In this document: positions 1 to 6,298 of the stretch, piece by piece
Layout: every line of letters starts with the position of its first letter
Position numbering within the stretch: position 1 is the first letter of the stretch
Assembly: GCA_946479055.1 (NCBI GenBank)
Contig: CAMLEX010000195.1
Location: 1 to 8,078 of the forward strand
Reading direction: 5' to 3'
DNA length: 8,078 bases
DNA from: an uncultured Bacteroidota bacterium
GTDB taxonomy: Bacteria; Bacteroidota; Bacteroidia; Chitinophagales; Chitinophagaceae
The notes under the pieces: generated by a model
Seen by the model: the letters and a program-made list of their open reading frames with translations, nothing else
Database searches by the model: none
What the model was told of the DNA's origin: nothing
Program-made: the position numbers and the translations under genes

Positions 1-2
1 AG

Positions 3-332
3 CCTGCACAACTTCCACCCTCCGCTATTCTTGAAAAAAGAAAAAATGAATTAGTTAAATTATTACCTGATTGGAACAATGCAGAGCAAAGCGGGATTTT
101 TGCTGAAAACTTTTTTCCGGATTATCCGATCGATAGTTTAAAAAAACAAGCCAAAGAATTATTTGCAAAAGCCGGAAAGATAATTTCAGTAAAAGAAATG
201 AAACCGGAAAATCAGTTGAGGGGATCGTTTATCCTGGAAGGTGAAAACTCAGATATCCTTATTTATTTTACGTTGTCACCAGAAAATCCACCGCTGATAC
301 AGGAATATAGAATAAGAGGAATAGCCAAATAG
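3..332 (+). CDS. 3' end of a gene, possibly the C-terminal tail of a serine hydrolase (partial)
   Basis: An open frame runs in from the left edge and ends at TAG 330-332, giving 109 visible residues and no start. The composition is clearly coding: mixed charged and hydrophobic segments and a tail with alternating beta-like stretches (ILIYFTLSP, then PPLIQEYRIRG). The motif block FAENFFPDYPIDSLKKQAKELFAKAGKI followed by NQLRGSFILEGE, quoted here only as landmarks, resembles from memory the small C-terminal alpha/beta domain found after the catalytic domain of some Bacteroidota beta-lactamase-type serine hydrolases. No catalytic residue is in view, so that assignment is tentative. It is followed by a hairpin terminator and converges on the minus-strand TPR gene. 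The coding call is strong and the family call is weak. Confidence 0.7.
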   Translation, partial: PAQLPPSAILEKRKNELVKLLPDWNNAEQSGIFAENFFPDYPIDSLKKQAKELFAKAGKIISVKEMKPENQLRGSFILEGENSDILIYFTLSPENPPLIQEYRIRGIAK

Positions 333-390
333 ATTGATGCCGGGAAATAATAATTCGTTTGAAAGGGTAAAACAAGCAATGTAAATATAA

Positions 391-427
391 AGGCCTGTAA
401 GAGTGCTAAACTTTTACAGACCTTTTT
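391..427 (+). terminator. Rho-independent terminator after the partial gene
   Basis: The arms AGG/CTGTAA/AGT (391-404) and ACT/TTACAG/CCT (410-423) pair with one mismatch (C394 with A420) and one G-U pair (G401 with T413) around a 5-base loop, GCTAA. The stem runs straight into TTTT at 424-427. It lies 59 bases after the stop of the plus-strand gene. It is also 51 bases past the stop of the facing minus-strand gene, where the sequence leaving the hairpin is only loosely T-rich, so it may serve both directions weakly. Confidence 0.75.
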
Positions 428-473
428 CTAAAAATGGGGGTAAAAACAAGTGAATGATTAAAAATTGTTTATA

Positions 474-1256
474 TCAATCAGGAGTGGTCTTTTCCTTCGA
501 GGCATTTTTTTCCTTAGCGGTTTTAATTTCTTTTAGTTTATTAATAGCACTGGTAGTAAAAGGATATTTGTCCAGCGTCATGTTGTAATACTTTTCAGAA
601 TTGGCCAGATCACCGGTTAAAAAATAAAACTCACCCATCGAATCATAAGGATTGTAACCATCAGGGTATAAGCTGATATATTTTTCAAAATGAGCTTTCG
701 CCGCAGCAGTATCTTTTTTCTCTTGCAGACACAGATAGCCCATGAGATTATGAAGTGCTGGTTCATCAGGAAACCTTTTTAGATAATCTTCTACAACCGG
801 AAGTTGTTCGGCAGGAGTAGCAAGACTGAATATATAGAAAAGTCCGATCACGATGCCATCGGGAAACATCTTCTGGAGTTTAGCCCAGACAGGACGATTA
901 GTTTCAGGCGTATTGCCAGGTGCTACGGTAGAGGCAAATAGTTTTTCGCCTTCGGTTTTATTTGTTGCGGATTTTACAGCTTTTTCTGCATAAGCTTTTT
1001 TCGTTTCACCATTGGTAATGCCCTCCATCAACACCAACGCAACAGTGAAATCAGGATCTAATGCCAAAGCTTGCTTAAGATATTCATAGGCTTGTGGAAA
1101 TTCAATGTTCTTCATGTGTTCGGCGCCTTTTTGGGCAAGCTCTTTTGCTTTTTTCGATTTGGTGGTCCATGTCATCGTTTTATCCTGAGCCGTAGCGGAC
1201 AGCAGGATCAGTAATAGGAAAAGAATACTTACCAGGCTTGCTAATTTCTTTTTCAT
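474..1256 (-). CDS. Secreted tetratricopeptide-repeat protein
   Basis: A 260-residue protein, ATG at 1256 and TGA at 474. Residues 1-23 are a classic signal peptide (KKK, then a long Leu/Ile core, then SATA before Gln), so it is probably exported to the periplasm. A TPR-like helix pair lies at about 36-70 (KAKELAQKGAEHMKN..., ALALDPDF). Two more lie at about 165-200 and 202-236, with typical alternating small and large residues and ending in YPDGY and KYPFTT. The middle (about 85-160) is less regular. The C-terminus is a Lys-rich charged tail. No catalytic motif is visible; TPRs suggest a scaffold or protein-binding role. It stands alone: it converges on the plus-strand gene to its left, and a long spacer lies upstream. 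The leader just before the ATG is a run of A residues with no Shine-Dalgarno, as is usual in Bacteroidota. Confidence 0.88.
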   Translation of the reverse strand: MKKKLASLVSILFLLLILLSATAQDKTMTWTTKSKKAKELAQKGAEHMKNIEFPQAYEYLKQALALDPDFTVALVLMEGITNGETKKAYAEKAVKSATNKTEGEKLFASTVAPGNTPETNRPVWAKLQKMFPDGIVIGLFYIFSLATPAEQLPVVEDYLKRFPDEPALHNLMGYLCLQEKKDTAAAKAHFEKYISLYPDGYNPYDSMGEFYFLTGDLANSEKYYNMTLDKYPFTTSAINKLKEIKTAKEKNASKEKTTPD

Positions 1257-1291
1257 AAATTTTTTTTTGAGTTAAGAAATCTGTTAAACCC

Positions 1292-1324
1292 AGGGCGGGA
1301 AAAATTGGTAAGGATAGGGCGGGA
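1292..1324. repeat. Pair of 9-base direct repeats AGGGCGGGA
   Basis: Identical AGGGCGGGA copies start 24 bases apart, a little over two helical turns, between 36 and 68 bases upstream of the TPR gene start. They stand out because they are GC-rich in an AT-rich spacer. They could be a binding site or part of the 5' untranslated leader; chance is also possible. Confidence 0.4.
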
Positions 1325-1465
1325 GAATTAAGTGGTAATATAAGGTACAGCTTTTTTGATTGAAAATTGTAGTAGGGTTAAGAATTTTTCACTGCTCTGA
1401 CTTCATACTGATTGTTATTTTATCGGGGGTTGAAAAAAAATCTATAGGTCAGATATTTTGATGGG

Positions 1466-1495
1466 GTCAGAGATGAACGCAGATGAGCACAAATG
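1466..1495. repeat. Three degenerate 10-base units (CATCTGCGTT type)
   Basis: On the minus strand the units read CATTTGTGCT, CATCTGCGTT and CATCTCTGAC in tandem, sharing CATyTsTG-like cores. This looks like the short CATCTGyGTT-type intergenic repeat scattered through many environmental bacterial genomes, often seen as junk open frames. Its function is unknown. The copy here is isolated and imperfect. Confidence 0.4.
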
Positions 1496-1708
1496 CTCTT
1501 TTCTATGGGCAAAAAGTATTTTCTTGTCTAACCATTTTCAACGTGAGCCCTACCCGTTATTCTTTCTTTTTTTTCTGTTCAATCTTTTTTGTAGCTTAAC
1601 AATGCTTTCCCATTTGCATTTTCCTGACTCTGCATTCTTTCTCCGCACTTGAAAACCCTACCTAAGGGAACTATCAATTATCATTAATTAACTACTAAAC
1701 ACAAAGCC

Positions 1709-2443
1709 ATGAGAAAGACAATTTGTTTTGGGCTGCTGTTTGCAGCCAGTTATTTTGGTTTCAGCCAGGAAAAAACACTGGTACATTCACTATTGCTGAA
1801 ACCAAAGGCAGGTATGAAACTTCAATTTGAAAATAGTATGAAAGCTCATAATCAGAAGTTTCATTCTTCAGCCGACAACAAGGTGTTTGTATTTGAAATT
1901 ATTACCGGTGAAAAAATGGGTACTTTCCAGATAGCCTGGCCGCCTACATCCTGGGCTGAAATAGATAACATGAAACCCAACCCAGCACATGACCAGGACG
2001 TTCAAAATACTATTGCCCCTAAAGTAGAAGAAAACGAAGGCATGATGTTTTCCCGCCGGGTTGATTCATTATCACATGGAGACAATGACTGGACCATTCC
2101 AAAAACCCAGGTTACTATCTGGCATATCAAACGCGGTAAGCTGGATGAATGGCTGGAAAGGGTAAAAAAAGTTAAAATGGCATTTGACAACACAAATGAT
2201 AAACGCAACAATACCATTTATACCAAACTAATGGCGGGAACGGATCAACAGGTAATCCTTATTTCCCGTTATAAAAATGGCTGGAAAGAAATGGAGCCGG
2301 GTTATTATATCTCTTTAAAAGATGTAATAACCAAAGCATATTCCGCAGAAGAATGGGATATTCAGCAAAAGGCCTTTAACGATTGTGTTGAAAGCACAGA
2401 AACTTATCTGCGGGTTTACCGGGCCGATCTGAGTTCGAAATAG
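1709..2443 (+). CDS. Secreted protein of unknown function with two copies of an alpha/beta-barrel-like domain
   Basis: A 244-residue protein, ATG at 1709 and TAG at 2441. Residues 1-20 form a signal peptide ending FGFSQ. The mature part appears to be an internal duplication. Half one (about 24-121) and half two (about 133-243) both start with a beta strand and a Lys/Gly turn (LLLKPKAGMKLQFE and IWHIKRGKLDEWLE) followed by an amphipathic helix. Both continue with a strand pair that includes a W (AWPPTSWAEID and YKNGWKEMEP), and both end in a helix-strand segment (KVEENEGMMFSRRVDSLS and CVESTETYLRVYRADLSS). That layout fits the ferredoxin-like dimeric alpha/beta barrel (ABM or NIPSNAP-like) fold, with two domains packing within one chain. 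No catalytic residues can be named. It is a single-gene unit closed by a strong hairpin. I do not recognise a named family. Confidence 0.88.
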   Translation: MRKTICFGLLFAASYFGFSQEKTLVHSLLLKPKAGMKLQFENSMKAHNQKFHSSADNKVFVFEIITGEKMGTFQIAWPPTSWAEIDNMKPNPAHDQDVQNTIAPKVEENEGMMFSRRVDSLSHGDNDWTIPKTQVTIWHIKRGKLDEWLERVKKVKMAFDNTNDKRNNTIYTKLMAGTDQQVILISRYKNGWKEMEPGYYISLKDVITKAYSAEEWDIQQKAFNDCVESTETYLRVYRADLSSK

Positions 2444-2447
2444 GATT

Positions 2448-2488
2448 TAAAAAGGGGACGCCCCGATTGCTATCGGGGCGCCCCCTTT
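2448..2488. terminator. Strong, probably bidirectional, terminator between convergent genes
   Basis: The stem CGCCCCGAT (2459-2467) pairs perfectly with ATCGGGGCG (2472-2480) around the loop TGCT. It extends, after one mismatch (A2458 with C2481), through GGGG/CCCC and AAA/TTT (2451-2457 and 2482-2488). It begins 8 bases after the stop of the plus-strand secreted protein. On the plus strand it is followed by TTTGAATTTT. On the minus strand it exits into TTTTTAAAT, a better T tract, so it can also end transcripts from the sulfurtransferase operon coming from the right. Confidence 0.85.
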
Positions 2489-2626
2489 GAATTTTCCCCC
2501 TTCGGGTTTAGTTTCTGTCATTAAATTAAATGGCGGATTGATTGAAGTTTTTCTTTTAAACGACATACACTTATCCTCACTATTAAAGTAAGGTTTATAA
2601 ACTTCATTAATGGTAGCAATAGTTCT

Positions 2627-2836
2627 TTACCCCGCCTTCGCAAGTCTTTCCTTTACTTTTTGCATTGCCGTTTGCCGGGCTTCCTCCACCGTTTTGCCGG
2701 CAGCACGGGCAATGGTAGCACCGGGATCAGCATTGGTAATATGACAAAAATATTCATCACCAATTTTGTAGGTAGTAATATGAACTAAAAAGCCATTTAT
2801 TTCTTTCAATTCGTCCTGGTAGTGTTCTGTGTTCAT
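2627..2836 (-). CDS. Small HicB-fold-like protein, 69 residues
   Basis: ATG at 2836, TAA at 2627. I chose this start because it lies 4 bases after the sulfurtransferase stop; a TTG at 2884 in the same frame would overlap that gene by 44 bases. Residues 14-34 look like a beta hairpin (INGFLVHITTYKIGDEYFCHI). Then comes a loop with DPGATIARAAGKT, then a helix (VEEARQTAMQKVKERL, 50-65). The order strand-strand-loop-GxTxEEA-helix resembles the small HicB / DUF1902-type fold, but no HicA toxin partner or DNA-binding tail is present, so a toxin-antitoxin role is not supported. It is cotranscribed with the sulfurtransferase. Function unknown. Confidence 0.75.
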   Translation of the reverse strand: MNTEHYQDELKEINGFLVHITTYKIGDEYFCHITNADPGATIARAAGKTVEEARQTAMQKVKERLAKAG

Positions 2837-2840
2837 AATG

Positions 2841-3713
2841 TCATTGATTTTTCTTTTCAGCCGGCGTGCCGGCTTCTTTCTCAACCTGGGCGCCTACTAA
2901 ATTTCCCCATTCTGTCCAGGATCCATCATAATTGCTGACCATTGGAAAGCCCAGCAAATACTTTAATACAAACCAGGTATGACTGCTTCTTTCGCCGATG
3001 CGGCAATAAGCGATTACTTGCTTATCTGGGGTAATGCCTTTGCTTTTGTATAAAGCCTCCAGTTGGTCTGCTGTTTTGAATGTGCCATCTTCATTACATG
3101 TCTGTATCCATGGGATATTCATCGCTCCGGGAATATGACCACCGCGTTGGCAGGTTTCAGCCAATCCGGGAGGGGAAAGTATTTTACCGTTGAATTCATC
3201 GGCCGAGCGGACATCCACCATTACAAAATCTTTTGATTGCATGGCATCCTGTGCCTGCCGCAGATAGGTACGCAGACTTTCATCGCGGTTATTGGCACGA
3301 TACATTACCGGTTCATGAGGTGAAACTACCTTCGTCATTTCTCTTGCTTCGGCCAGCCATTTTTTACGTCCACCATTCATGATGCGAACGTCCCTGTGGC
3401 CGTACATTTTCATTTCCCAAAGAGCCCAGGCTGCAAACCAATTGTTATTGTCGCCATACAAAATCACCGTTGTATCATTGTTGATACCGCTTTCACCTAA
3501 CAGTTTTTCCAGGTTCTCTTTACTGATTACATCACGTTGCAAAGTTTCGCATAATTGTGTCTGCCAGTTCCAGCCAATGGCTCCGGGAATATGACCTTCT
3601 TCAAAAGCAGTCGTATCCACATCTACTTCCACCAAAACAACATTGTGATCGAATTTGTGTTGATCTACCCAGTCAGTAGATACAAGCACTTCGGGTTGTG
3701 CATAGTCTGTCAT
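2841..3713 (-). CDS. CysA-type thiosulfate sulfurtransferase (tandem rhodanese)
   Basis: A 290-residue two-domain rhodanese, ATG at 3713 and TGA at 2841. It moves a sulfane sulfur from thiosulfate to an acceptor such as cyanide or a thiol, through a cysteine persulfide (EC 2.8.1.1). The N-terminal domain (about 8-125) carries EEGHIPGAI and YGDNNNWFAAW; Asp88 and neighbours sit where a catalytic Cys would be, so this domain is inactive, as is normal. The C-terminal domain (about 155-275) has VDVRSADEF, GGHIPGAMNIPW and the active loop CRIGERS at 237-243 with catalytic Cys237, followed by NYDGSWTEWGNLVGA. The CRIGERS loop and the whole layout closely match the mycobacterial CysA sulfurtransferases rather than 3-mercaptopyruvate enzymes (CG[S/T]G loop). 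There is no signal peptide, so it is cytoplasmic. It is the first gene of a two-gene unit and divergent from doxX. Confidence 0.95.
   Translation of the reverse strand: MTDYAQPEVLVSTDWVDQHKFDHNVVLVEVDVDTTAFEEGHIPGAIGWNWQTQLCETLQRDVISKENLEKLLGESGINNDTTVILYGDNNNWFAAWALWEMKMYGHRDVRIMNGGRKKWLAEAREMTKVVSPHEPVMYRANNRDESLRTYLRQAQDAMQSKDFVMVDVRSADEFNGKILSPPGLAETCQRGGHIPGAMNIPWIQTCNEDGTFKTADQLEALYKSKGITPDKQVIAYCRIGERSSHTWFVLKYLLGFPMVSNYDGSWTEWGNLVGAQVEKEAGTPAEKKNQ
2860..2873 (-). other. GC-rich hairpin at the sulfurtransferase 3' end
   Basis: GCCGGCACGCCGGC (minus strand) can form a 5-pair GC stem with a 4-base loop. It lies inside the last sulfurtransferase codons, 16 bases before that gene's stop and 23 bases before the ATG of the small downstream gene. 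It could affect translation of the small gene, or simply reflect GC-rich codons for an Ala/Gly/Thr/Pro stretch. There is no T tract after it, so it is not a terminator. Confidence 0.35.
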
Positions 3714-3752
3714 AGTAGATAAGTTTAGCGTGAAGAATAAAAGAAAGGATTG

Positions 3753-3785
3753 CTAAGTTACAATCGTCAAAGAGCCTTATCCAAA
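3753..3785 (-). promoter_or_regulatory. Candidate promoter for the sulfurtransferase operon
   Basis: On the minus strand TTTG (3785-3782) is followed after 21 bases by TAACTTAG (3760-3753). This matches the Bacteroidota sigma consensus TTTG / TAnnTTTG at all but one of the fixed -7 positions. A start site a few bases downstream would give a leader of about 35 bases before the ATG at 3713, a sensible length. The candidate operator dyad sits just upstream. The spacing is within the range reported for this phylum but longer than the commonest 19. Confidence 0.35.
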
Positions 3786-3790
3786 CGATT

Positions 3791-3817
3791 TTTTGCACAT
3801 TGATTCATATTGCAAAA
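3791..3817. promoter_or_regulatory. 27-base dyad, candidate operator between divergent genes
   Basis: TTTTGCA (3791-3797) and TGCAAAA (3811-3817) are perfect inverted arms. Between them TGATTCA (3801-3807) is a second, inner palindrome centred on the same base, T3804. Ten of thirteen base pairs across the dyad match. It lies immediately upstream of the predicted -33 box of the sulfurtransferase promoter and 167 bases before the doxX start, a position typical of a dimeric regulator that could act on one or both genes. It does not match the Crp (TGTGA-N6-TCACA) or Fnr (TTGAT-N4-ATCAA) consensus closely. Confidence 0.45.
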
Positions 3818-3983
3818 TGCTTTGGGGTATCCATCAATTGTAATATGGCATGAATTTCCAATTAATATAGCAGCGTCGAAACCACGGTAATACCTTCCCG
3901 GATAGTAAACAAGTGGGAACAGAAGTCAAAGAATAAATGTAACTTTAATACAGCTCTTTATTTCTTACTTAAAACTATACCAT

Positions 3984-4433
3984 ATGGATCTCCTGCATCG
4001 CCTTGAATATTGGGGTGAAAGGCACCACCCCCGGTGGATGGATATAGTACGTATTGCTTTGGGCGTATTTCTCGTCTACAAGGGTATTGACTTTCTCAAC
4101 AACATGGGTAACCTTGTTACCTTAATGTCCATCAAATCCTCCTTTGGTGATTTCAGTTATATTTTAATTGGCCATCTTATTGTATTTGCGCATATCATGG
4201 GTGGTATTTTTATTGCGCTGGGAGTGCTGACAAGGTTTGCCTGTCTTATGCAAATCCCTATTTTGCTGGGAGCCGTTTTTCTTATCAATATGCCCGGCAA
4301 TATAATGAAGCCTTATTCGGAATTGATCATTTCAATAGTTGTGCTATTACTATTGATCTATTTTCTGATCGCCGGTAATGGACCATTATCTGTTAAAGTA
4401 GAAGAGCCGGAAAAAGTGAAAAGGGCTGTTTAG
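3984..4433 (+). CDS. DoxX-family integral membrane protein
   Basis: A 149-residue protein, ATG at 3984 and TAG ending at 4433. Four hydrophobic helices are visible at about 19-37, 58-81, 85-103 and 111-130, with a short polar N-terminus and a charged Lys/Glu tail. Family hallmarks are the RIALGVFLVYKGIDFL first helix, the GHLIVFAHIMGGIFIALGVLTRFA block and the INMPGN loop. DoxX proteins are small inner-membrane redox-associated proteins. Relatives include the DoxD subunit of thiosulfate:quinone oxidoreductase and mycobacterial DoxX, which works with a sulfurtransferase and superoxide dismutase. The gene is divergent from a sulfurtransferase, which fits that theme. There is no Shine-Dalgarno. 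TAACTTTA at 3940-3947 is a possible -7 element, but no matching -33 box was seen. No clear terminator follows in the 82 bases before the facing gene. Confidence 0.9.
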   Translation: MDLLHRLEYWGERHHPRWMDIVRIALGVFLVYKGIDFLNNMGNLVTLMSIKSSFGDFSYILIGHLIVFAHIMGGIFIALGVLTRFACLMQIPILLGAVFLINMPGNIMKPYSELIISIVVLLLLIYFLIAGNGPLSVKVEEPEKVKRAV

Positions 4434-4515
4434 TGTTTTTGCTAATACAAAACATAAACCAGGTTGAACTGTAATGACCTAAGTGTTATTTCTATTGCGA
4501 CAGTATTGTTCCGAG

Positions 4516-6087
4516 TTATTTATATCCCGGCCCATACAAAGCTTTACCCGCCCTGATACCTGTATGTTTTTCATTGTCCACAGTTATTTGTCCATTCACG
4601 ATCACATAACGAAAACCTTTGGAATAAGCATGTGGTTTTTCAAACGTAGAAATATCTTTCACTTCCTTTTCATCAAAAATTACAATATCAGCGGCATAGC
4701 CTTCCCGCAATAAACCTCTGTCATGCAACTGAAATTTTTGTGCCGGTAAGGAAGTCATTCTGCGTATTGCTTCTTCCAGGGAAATTACTTTTTCTTCCCG
4801 TACATATTTACCAAGCACTCTTGCATTCGTACCGTAGCCCCGGGGATGTGGCATGCCTGCATTCAATATGCGGATGCTGGCATCGCTGGCAAACATATTG
4901 AAAGGATATTGCATGATGCGTTTTACATCTTCTTCGCTCATACCATGAAAAACTGCGCTGGCGCCACCATTGATCATAATATCAATAACCGTTTCAGCTT
5001 CGGCTTTTGCTTTATGTTTTCTTCCTTTCAGTAAATTAATTTCTTCAATGCTTTTGCCATTATAAGTGGTGTCTGCTTTGTGAAAAGCCACTACAGCATA
5101 ACTGAAATGTTTTAATTTTCTTTTCTTGAGCTTGCGCCGCATTTCACTGATCACATACTTTTTTATTTCCGGTCTTTGCAATCTTGCCTTAATAGAATCC
5201 TGCCCATCCGCTAAAATTTCATCCGGGATCAACGTACTGATAGAAGTACTGCTGGCGGTATAAGGATATTGATCAATGGTCACTTCAATACCCTCTTCCC
5301 TGGCTTGTTTTATCAGGGCAATCGTTTCTTTACTGCGTCCCCAGTTTTGCTGACCGCTGAGTTTGAAGTGTGAGATCTCTACCGCAATATTTGCTTCACG
5401 TCCAATGGTCAATGCTTCCTGGATTGCCTGCATCGCACTATCGCCTTCATCACGCATATGAGTGGCATACACAGCATTATATTTTGCAGCCACTTTTGCA
5501 AGTGAAATGATCTCTGGTGTTTTGGTATAAGTGCCGGGAATATAAATCAGCCCTGTAGAAAAACCTACGGCACCTTCTTTCATGGCTTTATCAACAATAG
5601 CATCCATCTGTTGTTGTTCCGCCGGAGTTGCATCACGATTAACACGACCCATTACTGCTTTGCGTACATCATTGTGCCCGATAAGCGTAGCTACATTTAT
5701 GGAAAGTTTTAATGAATCGATAAAACCCAGGTATTTGCCAATATCAGTATTTGATAAACCACAATTACCGGTGATGGTAGTCGTCACCCCATCATAAATA
5801 AAACTTTGCGCCATCGGATCCTTTGCTTCATCTTCTTCAATATGCGTATGCACATCAATAAAACCCGGCGCTACAACCAGGCCGGAAGCATCTATTGTTT
5901 TTGCTGATGAAAAATTTAATTGCCTTCCAGCACCAATGATCTTTCCATCCTTTACGGCTATATCTCCATAATACCAGTTATTGCCGGTGCCGTCAATGAT
6001 CTTTCCATTTTTGATCAATATATCGCAAGCGGATTGCTGGGCAGTTATTGCCAAAGGAAACAGCAGTGAAATAAATAACCATTTCAT
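4516..6087 (-). CDS. Secreted N-acyl-D-amino-acid deacylase (D-aminoacylase family)
   Basis: 523 residues from ATG 6087 to TAA 4516. An ATG at 6147 is also in frame, but starting at 6087 puts a normal signal peptide (MKWLFISLLFPLAITA, cut before QQ) at the N-terminus. The enzyme is a zinc amidohydrolase that removes the acyl group from N-acyl-D-amino acids. The small beta domain at the start (DILIKNGKIIDGTG) and the end (GYAADIVIFDEKEV) brackets a TIM barrel. Visible metal ligands are His80 and His82 (PGFIDVHTH), Cys109 (GNCG), His210 (ATHMRDE), His240 (EISHFK) and Asp402 (FASDAS). All correspond to the D-aminoacylase set, including the diagnostic cysteine. Which D-amino acid it prefers cannot be read. 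The export signal suggests periplasmic processing of D-amino-acid derivatives, for example from peptidoglycan or peptides (inference). Confidence 0.93.
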   Translation of the reverse strand: MKWLFISLLFPLAITAQQSACDILIKNGKIIDGTGNNWYYGDIAVKDGKIIGAGRQLNFSSAKTIDASGLVVAPGFIDVHTHIEEDEAKDPMAQSFIYDGVTTTITGNCGLSNTDIGKYLGFIDSLKLSINVATLIGHNDVRKAVMGRVNRDATPAEQQQMDAIVDKAMKEGAVGFSTGLIYIPGTYTKTPEIISLAKVAAKYNAVYATHMRDEGDSAMQAIQEALTIGREANIAVEISHFKLSGQQNWGRSKETIALIKQAREEGIEVTIDQYPYTASSTSISTLIPDEILADGQDSIKARLQRPEIKKYVISEMRRKLKKRKLKHFSYAVVAFHKADTTYNGKSIEEINLLKGRKHKAKAEAETVIDIMINGGASAVFHGMSEEDVKRIMQYPFNMFASDASIRILNAGMPHPRGYGTNARVLGKYVREEKVISLEEAIRRMTSLPAQKFQLHDRGLLREGYAADIVIFDEKEVKDISTFEKPHAYSKGFRYVIVNGQITVDNEKHTGIRAGKALYGPGYK

Positions 6088-6298
6088 CAACTCAAGATAA
6101 TGAAAGAATAGAAATGGAAATGTTTTGTCAGGGAGTAACGGGTTCATTCGCTTAGGTAATCAGGTTCAGAAATAGCTGGCAGATTTAGATTTCAGGATAG
6201 TTTATTCCTTTCAGCATTAAAAGTTTACTTCTTCATTTCCGTAGTCGAAACACTTTTACATTAAGGAAATTATCTTTAACTACCGTGAAGCAACGATA

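Larger units (their letters stand above)
1257..1708. other. 452-base intergenic region between divergent genes
   Basis: This spacer separates the start of the minus-strand TPR gene from the start of the plus-strand duplicated secreted protein, so promoters for both should lie here. I found no convincing Bacteroidota promoter (TTTG, about 19-21 bases, TAnnTTTG) for either gene. It contains two copies of AGGGCGGGA (1292-1300 and 1316-1324), a threefold 10-base degenerate repeat (1466-1495), and a 7-base inverted repeat CTCTGAC/GTCAGAG (1395-1401 and 1466-1472). A 64-codon open stretch at 1458-1652 reads as low-complexity Phe/Leu and is not convincing as a gene. Confidence 0.7.

Noticed and set aside
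1458..1652. A 64-codon plus-strand open frame in the long spacer
   Set aside because: It starts with TTG/ATG inside a degenerate repeat, is dominated by Phe/Leu from T-rich DNA, resembles no family I know, and has no leader or operon context. Chance is the better explanation.
2837..2884. TTG at 2884 as the start of the small HicB-like protein
   Set aside because: It would add a Lys/Arg-rich 16-residue leader read entirely from the 3' end of the sulfurtransferase, whereas an ATG lies just 4 bases after that gene's stop.
4434..4515. Possible terminator between doxX and the facing D-aminoacylase gene
   Set aside because: Only a 4-base AGGT/ACCT pairing with a 12-base loop is visible, with no T tract on either strand.
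6088..6147. Upstream ATG at 6147 as the D-aminoacylase start
   Set aside because: It would put a 20-residue extension with Pro, Asp and Lys ahead of an otherwise perfect signal peptide that begins at the ATG at 6087.
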